Origin: a virus
Virus record (IMG/VR): IMGVR_UViG_3300049791_000085
Coordinates: 1 to 34,725 of that record
Direction: 5' to 3' (one strand)
DNA length: 34,725 bases
Under the pieces are notes generated by a model that was not told the DNA's origin, did no database searches, and saw only the letters and a list, made by a program, of their open reading frames with translations. The position numbers and the translations under genes are program-made. This document shows positions 5,037 through 13,071 of this stretch, in pieces. How positions within the stretch are numbered: position 1 is the stretch's first letter; the number at the start of each line of letters is the position of its first letter.

Positions 5037-6743
5037 ATGAAGCATTTGAGGCCATACCAACAACAAGCAGTAAACGATTGCTGGGAGGCCCTAAAGCTCG
5101 ATGACGATCCAGTATTGCTAATGGCAAGTGTAGGCGCAGGCAAAAGCCTGATGTTGGCGAATATCCTGCTAACCATGCAACAAGCAGGTAAACGCGCCCT
5201 ATGCCTCGTAAACAACGCAGAACTCGTAAGAAACAATTGCGCAACGTTTATAGATGAAGGAGGCCAAGCATCCATATATTGTGCAGCCCTTGAATCAAAA
5301 GATACTTCGTGCCCAATAGTGTTTGGGACCCCTCAATCGATACTTAACGGAATAAATAAAAATGAAGAAATTGGAAAAATTCGATTCAATCTTATCGTTG
5401 TGGATGAGGCTCATGCTATTAATTATCTTAATAGTAGGACTTGCTTTATGCGCATTCTACGGCATTACAAACAAGAATATTCAGGAATGCGATTGCTGGG
5501 AGCAACTGGAACAAACTTTAGATTCAAAGGAACTTCCATAGTCGGCCCTGAATGCCTATTTAAATCCCAAGTTGGTAACATAACCACAGAGCAATTAATT
5601 AAAGATAAATATCTGATTGAACCTTTATTTAAAATCGACCAAAATCTGGTTCTCGACTTTTCCAAAGTGAAGATTAAACAAAATGGCCAGTTTGATCAAA
5701 AACAATTAGAGCTCGTAATAGAGCAAAGCGCACGATTAACAGAACTTATATGCAAACAAGTGGTTCATATTATTGGCTCTCAAAACAGAAGGGGTGTTTT
5801 CTTTTTTGCAACTACCAAAAAGCATGCCTTTGAAATATTAAGTCATTTACCAGCAGAAGAATCTGCAATCATTTTAGGAGAGACGCCACAAGATGAACGA
5901 ACAGAAATCCTGGAAAAAGCACGTTGCGGACAAATTAAATATCTTGTTAATATTGCTATTATTAGCGTTGGCGTTGATATCCCTGCCTACGACACTATCG
6001 CCTACCTACGGCCCACAGAGAGCCTTGTATTGCTTGTCCAGACCATGGGAAGAGTCTTGCGATTATCTCCGCAAACGCAAAAAAATGACGCACTTGTCCT
6101 CGACTTCGCAGGAAACATCGACAGACACCGGGACTGGGACAATCCACTATTATTGGAAGCCTTAAAACAAACGGTTGACCGGGATAGGCCTCTTGTCATC
6201 CTTTGTCCCGCCTGCCAAACCATGAACACGGAGCACGCAAGACGCTGTATAGGATTAGACGAAGCAGAGGCCCGCTGCCCATATTACTTTGAATTTAAAG
6301 AATGCTATAACGAAGAATGCGGCGTTAAAAATGATATCGCTTCACGTCTATGCCGAGAATGCGGCAGCGAAATGATTGACCCTAATCAAAAACTTTCTAT
6401 GGCGCGCCTCCAAAATAACGTCTTTGAGGTCAATGTTATCGAAGCCAGGTATGGTATATCAGGAACACAAAATGGATTCAGAGTTAACTGCGCCTATAAA
6501 TGCCAAGACAAAGCAGGACATATTGGATCGGTTTTCGAACATTTCTCTCCAGTAAGCGATAAGTCACTAAGGTTATTTTATGGTCAATTCGTGAAAAAAC
6601 ATTGTCCAGATGCAAATAAATGGTATATTCATTTAAGGGATAGAACAAAGGTTGAGGAAATGCTGCAAATAGCGCAAACACCTTTGTCACTTCTAATAGC
6701 AAAAGAACAGGATGGATCGAAGATTAAGAAAAAAGTTTTCTAA
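5037..6743 (+). CDS. SF2 DEAD/DEAH-box helicase with zinc-binding C-terminal region
   Basis: This 568-residue protein shows the full SF2 motif set: Q-like N-terminus LRPYQQQAV, Walker A SVGAGKS (31-37), DEAH box VVDEAHA (121-127), motif III GATGTN (155-160), SVGVDIP (310-316) and motif VI QTMGRVLR (335-342). After the helicase core come clustered cysteines (CPAC at 390-393, C404, C414, C423, C428, C439, C442) that look like two zinc ribbons, and then a small C-terminal domain. It resembles the type III restriction-subunit/RecG-like helicases that phages use for replication fork opening or recombination. It is the largest gene of the operon. ATP-driven DNA translocation is secure from motifs. 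The exact pathway step is not. Confidence 0.85.
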   Translation: MKHLRPYQQQAVNDCWEALKLDDDPVLLMASVGAGKSLMLANILLTMQQAGKRALCLVNNAELVRNNCATFIDEGGQASIYCAALESKDTSCPIVFGTPQSILNGINKNEEIGKIRFNLIVVDEAHAINYLNSRTCFMRILRHYKQEYSGMRLLGATGTNFRFKGTSIVGPECLFKSQVGNITTEQLIKDKYLIEPLFKIDQNLVLDFSKVKIKQNGQFDQKQLELVIEQSARLTELICKQVVHIIGSQNRRGVFFFATTKKHAFEILSHLPAEESAIILGETPQDERTEILEKARCGQIKYLVNIAIISVGVDIPAYDTIAYLRPTESLVLLVQTMGRVLRLSPQTQKNDALVLDFAGNIDRHRDWDNPLLLEALKQTVDRDRPLVILCPACQTMNTEHARRCIGLDEAEARCPYYFEFKECYNEECGVKNDIASRLCRECGSEMIDPNQKLSMARLQNNVFEVNVIEARYGISGTQNGFRVNCAYKCQDKAGHIGSVFEHFSPVSDKSLRLFYGQFVKKHCPDANKWYIHLRDRTKVEEMLQIAQTPLSLLIAKEQDGSKIKKKVF

Positions 6744-6760
6744 ACGTGCAAAGGACCAGC

Positions 6761-6970
6761 ATGCTAAAAGATTACATTACCGTTAAATGTTATGACGAAA
6801 TTCACGAGCTTGAAAAACTATATCAGTTTTTAGATGGCGCACATCACGCCTGCGAAGACGAAACTATAAGCTCGACATTTCTTCTAGCTTGCCATAAGAT
6901 ACAAGAAATTATCAATGCGATTAATTTAAAAGAATCTCCCCTCACTGGTGAAATATGCAATAGAGCGTAA
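6761..6970 (+). CDS. Hypothetical protein (69 aa), end of the recombination operon
   Basis: A GTG at 6746 opens the frame, but AAAGGA lies five bases before ATG 6761, so the shorter form MLKDYITVKCYDEIHELEKL is preferred. The protein is helical with several histidines and cysteines (HHACEDE, LLACHK) and no known domain. It is the last plus-strand gene before the convergent lysis cluster. Function is unknown. Confidence 0.6.
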   Translation: MLKDYITVKCYDEIHELEKLYQFLDGAHHACEDETISSTFLLACHKIQEIINAINLKESPLTGEICNRA

Positions 6971-6974
6971 CCAT

Positions 6975-7061
6975 TAAGTCTAGTTATATTGATAATCAGA
7001 CTTATGCATGTTTTAGTACAATCTCAATATCAAAATGCACATAAATACATACAATATGTAT
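6975..7061. terminator. Two AT-rich inverted repeats between convergent operons
   Basis: The 116-base gap between the plus-strand recombination operon and the minus-strand lysis cluster holds TAAGTCT (6975-6981) paired with AGACTTA (6998-7004), and ATACATA (7045-7051) paired with TATGTAT (7055-7061). Neither is GC-rich nor followed by a clear T-run, so they are weak candidates for a bidirectional transcription end. Confidence 0.35.
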
Positions 7062-7086
7062 ACTATTATCTCTGCCACAAATTCGA

Positions 7087-7500
7087 TCAACATATTGGTC
7101 CAGAATGCATCATATTCTTCTGAATAAATTTATCTCTTTCAGAAATATAATTTTCCAAATAGCTTAATATAGAAACTTTAGCTTCCTCAAAACCCCAAAC
7201 AAAGGAGACTTCGTATCCGCGCATCATTTTTCGCCACGCAAAATCTTTTTGCTCTGCGGTTGGTTGATTTTTTCCCACTTTAAGCTCGAGCCAAAGGCCG
7301 TATTTTCCATTTGCGGGAAGTGCAAGGAAGAAATCAAGTACGCCTTTTTTTACGCCCATGCGTTTTAACGTTCTTCCTTGCATAACAGAGCATTTTCGCT
7401 CATTAGCAAAATGATGAAAGTCTTCTTCTAAATCCGGAAATTCATGATTAAACCAATTGATAATATTTATATGGTCTATTTGTTCTGCCTGAAGGCTCAT
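7087..7500 (-). CDS. VRR-NUC domain nuclease
   Basis: This 137-aa protein shows the VRR-NUC version of the PD-(D/E)XK fold: MGVKKGVLDFF (D56), then LWLELKVGKN (E72, K74), then QPTAEQKDFA (Q79, T81, Q84). Members are small structure-specific endonucleases (Holliday-junction or flap cutters), often as stand-alone phage proteins. GGAAAG precedes its ATG, and the stop of the lysozyme gene lies next to the start (TAAATG), so it is cotranscribed at the very end of the late operon. That suggests late use, such as resolving branched DNA before packaging, rather than early replication. This timing is inferred from position. Confidence 0.85.
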   Translation of the reverse strand: MSLQAEQIDHINIINWFNHEFPDLEEDFHHFANERKCSVMQGRTLKRMGVKKGVLDFFLALPANGKYGLWLELKVGKNQPTAEQKDFAWRKMMRGYEVSFVWGFEEAKVSILSYLENYISERDKFIQKNMMHSGPIC

Positions 7501-7905
7501 TTACTTTCCTTGTCTTATCATAAGGGCTATATCCTTAGCCCTTTCTCCAACTTGGGCGGCCCATTCGCTGTTCAGTGCCTCCAGGGCTGCGGTGGTATAG
7601 TCCTGAACAGTTAGGGCCATAATCATTTTTTTGAAGCCCAATAATTTGGAAATTCCAATATTAAAGCACATGTTTATTAGTGCGGCCTGAACATTGGATG
7701 GTTGTATTACATACCATGAAAATTTTCTAAGCTCGTCTTCGCATCTATCGAAATCATTTTCGAACATGAACTCAGCTTCTTCAGGCGTAATTCCATTGTC
7801 TTCAAGATTTCTTCCGTATCCTATCGTTGTCTTTCCTGTAGTATCTTCATAGGGGTGCAATTTCAAACCTTCACATTTTTTTATCCATGCTTTTAAATTC
7901 GTCAT
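7501..7905 (-). CDS. T4-type lysozyme (endolysin, GH24)
   Basis: The start was set at ATG 7905 (MTNLKAWIKKCEGLKLHPYE). The open frame extends to 7992 but the extra part is an out-of-frame copy of the upstream gene. The catalytic triad is in T4-lysozyme spacing: E12, D21 (E-x8-D) and T27 (D-x5-T), in CEGLKLHPYEDTT and GKTTIGYGRN. At 134 residues it is a minimal GH24 enzyme that cleaves the glycan chains of peptidoglycan. There is no signal peptide or SAR anchor, so export would need a holin. No holin gene lies next to it. The start overlaps the end of the DUF1353-like gene by 35 bases. Confidence 0.9.
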   Translation of the reverse strand: MTNLKAWIKKCEGLKLHPYEDTTGKTTIGYGRNLEDNGITPEEAEFMFENDFDRCEDELRKFSWYVIQPSNVQAALINMCFNIGISKLLGFKKMIMALTVQDYTTAALEALNSEWAAQVGERAKDIALMIRQGK

Positions 7906-8329
7906 CGCAATAGTCCTCGTTGTAGAACTTCCATCCAAATAAACGCACTGCATAGTACATAATGCATGCGCGAAATGGTGAGATCCCATCATTTAACAGC
8001 ATATGATAAAAAATCAAATCCGTTTGTTTTCGATTATAGTCACAGGTCATTTTATAAAACCAGTCATGAACTATAGCCGGTCTAATCAATGAAGAATGCG
8101 CCGGAGACATGATTGGCCAAGCTATTTTAGGAATAGACGCCAAATCAGTTTTAAATCCTTTAGGAATAGAGAAAGATCGGCTATCAATGACAAAATGGAT
8201 ATCATTGCATGTTTTATATTCATAGTTTTTGTAAGGCTTAATACAAACTTCAGACAAAAAACTTGTGTGGATGGAAGTTGCCTTGCATCCACACAGAAAG
8301 ACCATTGGTAAAAACCAATGAATTCTCAT
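7871..8329 (-). CDS. DUF1353-like protein with lipoprotein signal
   Basis: This 152-aa protein starts MRIHWFLPMVFLCGCKATSI: a short basic start, a hydrophobic stretch and LCGC as a likely lipobox (Cys15 as the acylated residue). The body matches DUF1353 from phages: FKTDLASIPKIAWPIM, then AIVHDWFYKM, then a conserved-looking MYYAVRLFGWKFY end. The family is common next to lysis genes and is of unknown function. A lipid-anchored form would sit in the periplasm, facing the peptidoglycan that the adjacent lysozyme cuts. It may assist lysis or DNA entry. The lipobox is a visual call. Confidence 0.8.
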   Translation of the reverse strand: MRIHWFLPMVFLCGCKATSIHTSFLSEVCIKPYKNYEYKTCNDIHFVIDSRSFSIPKGFKTDLASIPKIAWPIMSPAHSSLIRPAIVHDWFYKMTCDYNRKQTDLIFYHMLLNDGISPFRACIMYYAVRLFGWKFYNEDYCDDEFKSMDKKM

Positions 8330-8334
8330 TAAAA

Positions 8335-9507
8335 TTATACAGTAGGAATAACTTTATACCAAAGATGTACTACCCATGTACCATCACCTGTAGTGAATGC
8401 ACCTGTCAAGTTACTCAAGTACAATCCTTTGTTTACGGTTGTGGTAAATGGTGAAATAGCTACGGTATTACCAGAAACACCAGTAAACTGGAATGCAGTA
8501 CTAGCAGCTGCAAAAAAATCAGCAGCAGCTTCAGTATTGGATGCAGCAACGCCTGCGCCATGAGTAGTTGCATCATATTGTAAACCAACAACGCCTCCTG
8601 CTGCATACGCCGCAGAAACGAAAGTCATAGACAATATGGCACGTTCAAGCACGATTAATGTATTTGCACCACCGGCTGCTAACAATAGTTTAGGAGCTGC
8701 GTACATACCATTAAATTCCGCCGCCGTTACTGCAACTGCTACGTATTTAAGAACTAAGGGTGAAATCATGGAACTTAATACTTTGTTAGCCCCAATTGCG
8801 GTTACACCTGCATTGGATACAGTAACGTCTCCAGATAAAGCTACAGAGGTTGCAACACCGCCTGCTGAACCTACCAAAACGTTACCAGAAGCCAAAGTGG
8901 CTAACTTTGAGTAATCAATGGCCGCAGCTGCATTCACGTCTGTATTAATAATAACGCCAGCAGATATTGCTGTTACACCAGTATTTGATATAACTACATC
9001 GCCTGTCATTGCGACTGAGGTTGGTACATTTCCGGCGCTTCCAACAAGAACATTACCAGATGTCAATGCTGCCAATTTGCTATAGGAAATAGCGGCGGAA
9101 GCATTGATGTCAGCATTTACAATTACACCAGCAACTATAGAAGTAACACCGGCATTGGTTATAGCTATGTCGCCTGACATCGCAACCCCTGTGGCGACAT
9201 TCGATACATTACCAACGAATATGTCACCGCTTTGTAATGTATCAGACAATCCACCGCTTGGTGCCAACGCATCAAAAGTTAAGTTAATCCCGTCATAAGT
9301 GAAGAAACCAATTTGTGCTGGTGAATAATAAATCAATACCATGTCAGTTGCTGACCATTCAAATTCACCGTTTTGCAACGCTTCAATTTCATCTGCCTGC
9401 GATGTAATGTATCCAGTTGTAGTAATAGTAGTTAAATCATCATCACAAACGATTGTAACAATGTTTGGATCGCCATCAAAATTACGTGCAATTGCTGTAA
9501 TGCTCAT
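8335..9507 (-). CDS. Tail-fibre/receptor-binding protein with 57-residue repeats
   Basis: ATG follows AAGGAG. The 390-aa protein has an N-terminal part (1-80) closely similar to that of the 299-aa protein at 10313-11212, both holding GDPNIV, GYI.SQ and YSP.Q.GFF. Residues 93 to about 240 consist of 2.6 tandem repeats of 57 residues (SGNVLVGSAG...GDVVISNTGVTAI...AAIDYSKLATLA). The C-terminal part (about 245-390) is unique and alanine-rich, and would carry the specificity. This arrangement of a common anchor, a beta-repeat shaft and a variable head is typical of phage fibres. It is the last of the structural gene series before lysis. No enzymatic motif is seen. Confidence 0.75.
   Translation of the reverse strand: MSITAIARNFDGDPNIVTIVCDDDLTTITTTGYITSQADEIEALQNGEFEWSATDMVLIYYSPAQIGFFTYDGINLTFDALAPSGGLSDTLQSGDIFVGNVSNVATGVAMSGDIAITNAGVTSIVAGVIVNADINASAAISYSKLAALTSGNVLVGSAGNVPTSVAMTGDVVISNTGVTAISAGVIINTDVNAAAAIDYSKLATLASGNVLVGSAGGVATSVALSGDVTVSNAGVTAIGANKVLSSMISPLVLKYVAVAVTAAEFNGMYAAPKLLLAAGGANTLIVLERAILSMTFVSAAYAAGGVVGLQYDATTHGAGVAASNTEAAADFFAAASTAFQFTGVSGNTVAISPFTTTVNKGLYLSNLTGAFTTGDGTWVVHLWYKVIPTV
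8790..9231 (-). repeat. In-frame tandem repeats, 171-bp unit (about 2.6 copies)
   Basis: The repeats lie inside the 390-aa fibre gene. Copy 1 covers residues 93-149, copy 2 residues 150-206, and the partial copy 3 runs from residue 207 to about 240. Shared blocks are GNVLVGSAG.V.TSVA, GDV.ISN.GVT.I and AAI.YSKLA.L. The DNA copies differ at many third positions, so the duplication is not recent. Confidence 0.75.
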
Positions 9508-9542
9508 TTACAAATCTCCTTATAAATTAAGTTAACAAAAAA

Positions 9543-9740
9543 CTATTTAAGTTTTCTGCGTCGTATCCTGTCAAGATGATCTACACCTAAATATCCAACA
9601 CCTTCTGCTGCTGCATCAGTTCGCACACCATAACGGTCTGCATTTTTAGCCCGGTCTATCATAACATCAGCACATGCATATCCGGTTTTACTATCATCTC
9701 GAATTTCAATTGGTTTTCGAGGAGTTTCATCATAAGCCAT
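9543..9740 (-). CDS. Small hypothetical protein (65 aa)
   Basis: AAGGAG precedes the ATG by a suitable distance. The product starts MAYDETPRKPIEIRDDSKTG, is highly charged, and ends DHLDRIRRRKLK with a basic tail. There is no membrane span or known motif. It sits between fibre genes in the late operon together with two other small basic proteins, so a virion-associated or assembly role is possible but unproven. Confidence 0.6.
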   Translation of the reverse strand: MAYDETPRKPIEIRDDSKTGYACADVMIDRAKNADRYGVRTDAAAEGVGYLGVDHLDRIRRRKLK

Positions 9741-9751
9741 GTCTTGCTCCT

Positions 9752-9859
9752 TTAATATTTACAATCTTTATCCATTTTCTTTTTAACATCTTTCTTAGTA
9801 TCTTTTGGCGCTTTGGAACTCATGGGCTTTTCAACCATTTTCTTAACAGGCTTCTTCAT
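9752..9859 (-). CDS. Lysine-rich 35-residue peptide
   Basis: The ATG overlaps the stop of the upstream 74-aa gene (ATGA at 9856-9859) and GAGGAAGC in that gene's end can serve as ribosome binding site. The peptide MKKPVKKMVEKPMSSKAPKD continues TKKDVKKKMDKDCKY: about one third lysine, no hydrophobic core. Such extremely basic peptides can bind DNA or neutralise it in the capsid. Nothing specific is recognised. The coupled start and the stop placed just before the next gene support it. Confidence 0.45.
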   Translation of the reverse strand: MKKPVKKMVEKPMSSKAPKDTKKDVKKKMDKDCKY

Positions 9860-10080
9860 TTTTTGCTTCCTCGTTCTCCACCATCAAGTATCCTGTTGGC
9901 TTTAGCATCAATTTTAGCTTTCGATGAAGAAGAAAGCTTCCCTTTGTTTTCCATCTGTGTAGCACGAGCCTTAGCATTTTTGGCGTGTGCTTTGTCAGAC
10001 ATAGGATATTTTTCACTACCCGGTAATCCAAATTCACTCTTGGATAATTTGTTCCTCTGCGTTGTGCTCAATTTCGACAT
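9856..10080 (-). CDS. Small basic phage protein (74 aa) with FGLPG...KYP motif
   Basis: The frame is open to 10104, but AAGGAGG lies six bases before ATG 10080, which is therefore chosen (MSKLSTTQRNKLSKSEFGLP). The central segment FGLPGSEKYPMSDKAHAKNA, followed by KARA, resembles a short conserved pattern (F.LP..rkYPi.d..HA.nAlaR) found in many small phage proteins of unknown function. The C-terminus is basic (GGERGSKK). It overlaps the upstream coiled-coil gene by 47 bases and is coupled to the lysine-rich peptide downstream. Confidence 0.65.
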   Translation of the reverse strand: MSKLSTTQRNKLSKSEFGLPGSEKYPMSDKAHAKNAKARATQMENKGKLSSSSKAKIDAKANRILDGGERGSKK

Positions 10081-10261
10081 CAGGCGCCTCCTTTTTGGCT
10101 TCATTCAGCAAGTATGTAATTTCATTTAAATGACCGCTTATAGTATGCATATTTATTGTAGCCTGTTGCAACTGATTCGATAGATTTGTTGCTTTATCTG
10201 AAGCCTCCTGAAGCTGCTGCTTTAAATATTCCGCTCTTTTAGTCAAACTATCAATACTCAT
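10034..10261 (-). CDS. Coiled-coil hypothetical protein (75 aa)
   Basis: The protein starts MSIDSLTKRAEYLKQQLQEA. Residues 5-57 form near-continuous heptads (LKQQLQEASDKATNLSNQL and QATINMHTISGHLNEITYLL), then an acidic tail (EAPDVEIEHNAEEQIIQE). It is a typical small trimeric or dimeric coiled coil. Lying among fibre genes, it could be a fibre assembly chaperone or connector. GGAG lies 10 bases before the ATG. There is no further evidence for function. Confidence 0.6.
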   Translation of the reverse strand: MSIDSLTKRAEYLKQQLQEASDKATNLSNQLQQATINMHTISGHLNEITYLLNEAKKEAPDVEIEHNAEEQIIQE

Positions 10262-10312
10262 TTTATAAAAACTCCTTTAGATTAAAAAATCTGTATTTAT
10301 CTTTTAATTTAT

Positions 10313-11212
10313 TCAGCCAAATTCATATACTATTACAGAGCCATCCCCTCCTGCACCACCAGCTCTGGATACCGTGGTTGCGGAAGCACCGCTTCCACCT
10401 GCGCCTCCTGAAATCCCTATATCTCCCGCGGTTCCACCGTCGTTGGTTCGCCCCTGTCCGCCACCACCATTGTAACCGGGGGCGCCATTTCCTGAAGAAT
10501 ACTGTCCAAGAACGCTCATTCCCGGAGCGCCAGATGCTCCATGGAAAAAAATACTTGCTACTGATGAGCCACCAACTCCTCCAGCTACAAATTGAGCCGC
10601 CACGTTTGTGGCACCAGTCGCCCCTTTTCCTGCGGCTCCTCCTAAAGCATAAACACCTGCAAAAGAGTTGAAATTTGAATCCCCACCATCGGTTCCGTCA
10701 TTGGCACCCGCAGCACCTCCAGCCCCTCCAGCTCCGACGGTATAAGGATAAGTGGGATCGGGTGCATCAATTAATCTCATCCCAAATCCTCCGGCGCCTC
10801 CGCCTCCCGCACCCGCAAAGGTAGCACCGCCGCCAAGTGCTGCCCCACCTCCGCCCCCGGCTCCCGCTACTGTAACCAATATGGAATTCACTCCGGATGG
10901 AAGAATATAGGTACCCGATTCCGCAGAGATAAAATACTGTATGCTCTTTAATCCTCCTTCGGCTAGCGACAATCTTACAAAAGTATTTGTTTCTATATCT
11001 CTTACAAAAAAACCGGTTTGATCAGGAGAATAATGAATAAGCATTATGTCGGTTTCAGTCCACTGAAAGGATCCGTTAATAATCGCATTTATTGCTTCAT
11101 CCTGAGAATCTATATAACCATCAGCAGTAATAGTTGCCAGATTATCCGTTGTTATTATGGCGACAATATTAGGATCTCCGACAAAATATCTATCAATCGA
11201 TGTTATAGGCAT
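10313..11212 (-). CDS. Glycine-rich receptor-binding/adhesin-type tail protein
   Basis: The first about 85 of 299 residues are a paralogue of the N-terminus of the 390-aa fibre (MPITSIDRYFVGDPNIV..., LIHYSPDQTGFF), presumably the anchor to the virion. From about residue 112 to the end the protein is dominated by glycine runs (GAGGGGGAALGGGATFAGAG, GAGGAGGAAGANDGTDGG, GGAGGSGASATTVSRAGGAG) separated by short variable stretches. This recalls the polyglycine-sandwich adhesins at the tips of T-even long tail fibres (gp38-type), where loops between glycine strands bind the receptor. It ends GSVIVYEFG. That homology is suggested only by composition. Proline is scarce, which argues against a collagen-like helix. 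Confidence 0.65.
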   Translation of the reverse strand: MPITSIDRYFVGDPNIVAIITTDNLATITADGYIDSQDEAINAIINGSFQWTETDIMLIHYSPDQTGFFVRDIETNTFVRLSLAEGGLKSIQYFISAESGTYILPSGVNSILVTVAGAGGGGGAALGGGATFAGAGGGGAGGFGMRLIDAPDPTYPYTVGAGGAGGAAGANDGTDGGDSNFNSFAGVYALGGAAGKGATGATNVAAQFVAGGVGGSSVASIFFHGASGAPGMSVLGQYSSGNGAPGYNGGGGQGRTNDGGTAGDIGISGGAGGSGASATTVSRAGGAGGDGSVIVYEFG

Positions 11213-11236
11213 AATTTATAGTCCTTAAGGATATTT

Positions 11237-12142
11237 CTAACACACATGATAACAAATTAAAACAGTCCCATTTAATGCTGTTGCCACTGTTAAATTGTAA
11301 ATAGTTAATGTCGCACTTCCTGAGCCAGGAACACATTTAAAATTAATATTTTGAGTTGTATTAGTGCCGCCAATAATAGTAAGAAAAATAGCCGAAGTTG
11401 AAGTAATGGCTGTATTGGTCCAGGTAATCGCATAGTTACCGGCACCGGCCGTAGTTAAAGATGAGGTGGTAATAACTCCTGCGTTTCCGCTAGCAGTAAC
11501 GGCGTTTGCAGCTTCAGTTCCGTTAACCTTGGCGACTACCAACTGAGCCACTGTAAAGTCTGTATCAGGGAATGTAACAGCTCTGGTAGCGCTTGTATTT
11601 GCAAAGGTAAAGTTAGTTGTATGTTGCTGCGTTGTTCCGTTAAGTATGCTTAATGGGACTGTAAGGGCCGCAGAAGCAATTTGGCAAAGCCCGGTTCCTT
11701 TCATGGTAAATAACATACCGATATTGGTATCGGTGCCTAGTGGTTCAATGTAAGGGGAAAGCAAAGTTCCACGGTTCACAATCCGAAGATAGTTTACAGC
11801 TGAGGCTACAATACCAAATGTTAGAACATTATTATCGCTTGTATCAGTTATAGTTGGGTTTTTTATTGTAGGACTTGTGCCAAAAACACTTAATCCAGTT
11901 CCAGTCTTATCAGATAATGCAGCCAGTAAATTCGCACTGGAAGGCGTCGCAAGCCAAGTTGCAATTCCGCTTGCCAAACCAGATATTCCTGTACTTACAG
12001 GCAAACCTGTGCAGGCTGATAATGTTCCACTAGTAGGCGTTCCTAAAATAGGAGAAACCAGAGTTGGCGTATTTGCGCCTACAAATGTACCCGTACCAGT
12101 GCTCCCGCTTAAAGGGGTATTAATGATATTATTTGTGGCCAC
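11237..12142 (-). CDS. Tail-fibre-like protein (301 aa), GTG start
   Basis: The start is GTG at 12142, with AAGGAG six bases upstream. The N-terminus (PLSGSTGTGTFVGANTP, TLVSPILGTPTSG) is nearly the same as that of the next gene upstream, a motif known from many phage fibre proteins. Residues about 103-201 are clearly related to residues 146-243 of the 397-aa protein at 13072 (LTF...SPYIEPLGTD, NFTFANTSATRAVTFPDTD). The C-terminal 90 residues are threonine/alanine-rich beta-type sequence ending CYHVC. Low charge and high T/S/G/A content fit an extracellular fibre. Adjacent genes are mosaic relatives. Confidence 0.7.
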   Translation of the reverse strand: MATNNIINTPLSGSTGTGTFVGANTPTLVSPILGTPTSGTLSACTGLPVSTGISGLASGIATWLATPSSANLLAALSDKTGTGLSVFGTSPTIKNPTITDTSDNNVLTFGIVASAVNYLRIVNRGTLLSPYIEPLGTDTNIGMLFTMKGTGLCQIASAALTVPLSILNGTTQQHTTNFTFANTSATRAVTFPDTDFTVAQLVVAKVNGTEAANAVTASGNAGVITTSSLTTAGAGNYAITWTNTAITSTSAIFLTIIGGTNTTQNINFKCVPGSGSATLTIYNLTVATALNGTVLICYHVC

Positions 12143-12151
12143 AACTTCTCC

Positions 12152-13060
12152 TTATGCAACAGTTAATCCAGCAGATAATACATAATCAACAGACCATGTT
12201 GTATTAGCCACAAGACCGGAAACAGCTACAGTATCGTATTGATTTGCTGAAGTCAGGCTTCCAGCAGAGCTCGTTACAGAGGAGCCAAGTCTTATTGTAG
12301 TTGCTGTACCTGCTGCCAAAATCCATCCAGCAGCACCAAGTCCCTTTATGATAACAACATCGCCAATGGCAAATGTAGTAGGAAGGGTTATTGTTGTCTG
12401 GCCTGCATTAGCTACTATATAGCGTGTATTTATTGCAGCTGTTTGAGTGGTCCCTGCAATACTAGCCGTTGTAGTTCCGCCACCAATCGCGTTAATGGTA
12501 ATGGATGCCGCACCATTCGTAATTGATACACCAGTACCTGCTGTTAAAGTTGCGGCCGAAGGGGTTGCTCCAGTAGATCCAATGATAAGTTGCCCATTGG
12601 TCATTGTGGCCGACCACACAGGGACTCCTGTTGAGTTAGTGACTAAATGAGCGGAATTTGCCGTGGCTAATGCTGCCATGACATTGGCAGAACTTGCATA
12701 AAGCAATGTGCTTACGGCATTTGTTAATGGATAGGTCGTTGTTGACCATTGTGGTGTCGTACTAGCTCCAGATAATAACAACTGCTGGGCTGTAGCAGTT
12801 CCTGACAATATGGCTCCTGCTGTACTGGAGCTATAAAATATTCCGCCATTCGAAGCCGTCAAATTCGCACTGGTACCTCCGTTTGCCAAGAGAACCTGCC
12901 CAGACACAGCTGAAGCTGGATATCCTGTACAATTAGTTAAAACACCACTTGTTGGCGTACCTAAGAGAGGGCTTACCAAGGTAGGTGTATTCGCACCAAC
13001 AAATGTTCCTGTCCCTGTTGAGCCTGATAGCCCTACGTTTACCTGGTTACCTGTAGCCAT
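12152..13060 (-). CDS. Tail-fibre-like protein (302 aa) with shared C-terminal module
   Basis: GAGGATATAACA before ATG 13060 sets the start (MATGNQVNVGLSGSTGTG). The frame runs on to 13117 only through the overlapping upstream gene. It has the same fibre N-terminal motif as the 301-aa protein. The body is repetitive G/T/S/A-rich sequence (LLANGGTSANLTASNGG, LIIGSTGATPSAATLTAG). The last about 100 residues form a module (TITLPTTFAIGDVVIIKGLG, then AAGWILAAG, then SAGLTVA) shared with the 397-aa protein and with the needle-like protein at 22336-22791. It is probably a fibre subunit or its tip. Confidence 0.7.
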   Translation of the reverse strand: MATGNQVNVGLSGSTGTGTFVGANTPTLVSPLLGTPTSGVLTNCTGYPASAVSGQVLLANGGTSANLTASNGGIFYSSSTAGAILSGTATAQQLLLSGASTTPQWSTTTYPLTNAVSTLLYASSANVMAALATANSAHLVTNSTGVPVWSATMTNGQLIIGSTGATPSAATLTAGTGVSITNGAASITINAIGGGTTTASIAGTTQTAAINTRYIVANAGQTTITLPTTFAIGDVVIIKGLGAAGWILAAGTATTIRLGSSVTSSAGSLTSANQYDTVAVSGLVANTTWSVDYVLSAGLTVA

Positions 13061-13071
13061 TGTTATATCCT

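Noticed and set aside
8790-9231. Tandem repeat as CRISPR or origin iterons
   Set aside because: The 171-bp period is in frame and translates to a 57-residue fibre repeat, so it is protein-coding.
9674-10129. Plus-strand frame of 151 codons
   Set aside because: Opposite four packed small minus genes with good ribosome sites; its leucine/phenylalanine-rich protein looks like a shadow of lysine-rich coding.
10275-10290. AGATT/AATCT hairpin between small late genes
   Set aside because: Only five AT-rich pairs and no T-run; too weak to call.
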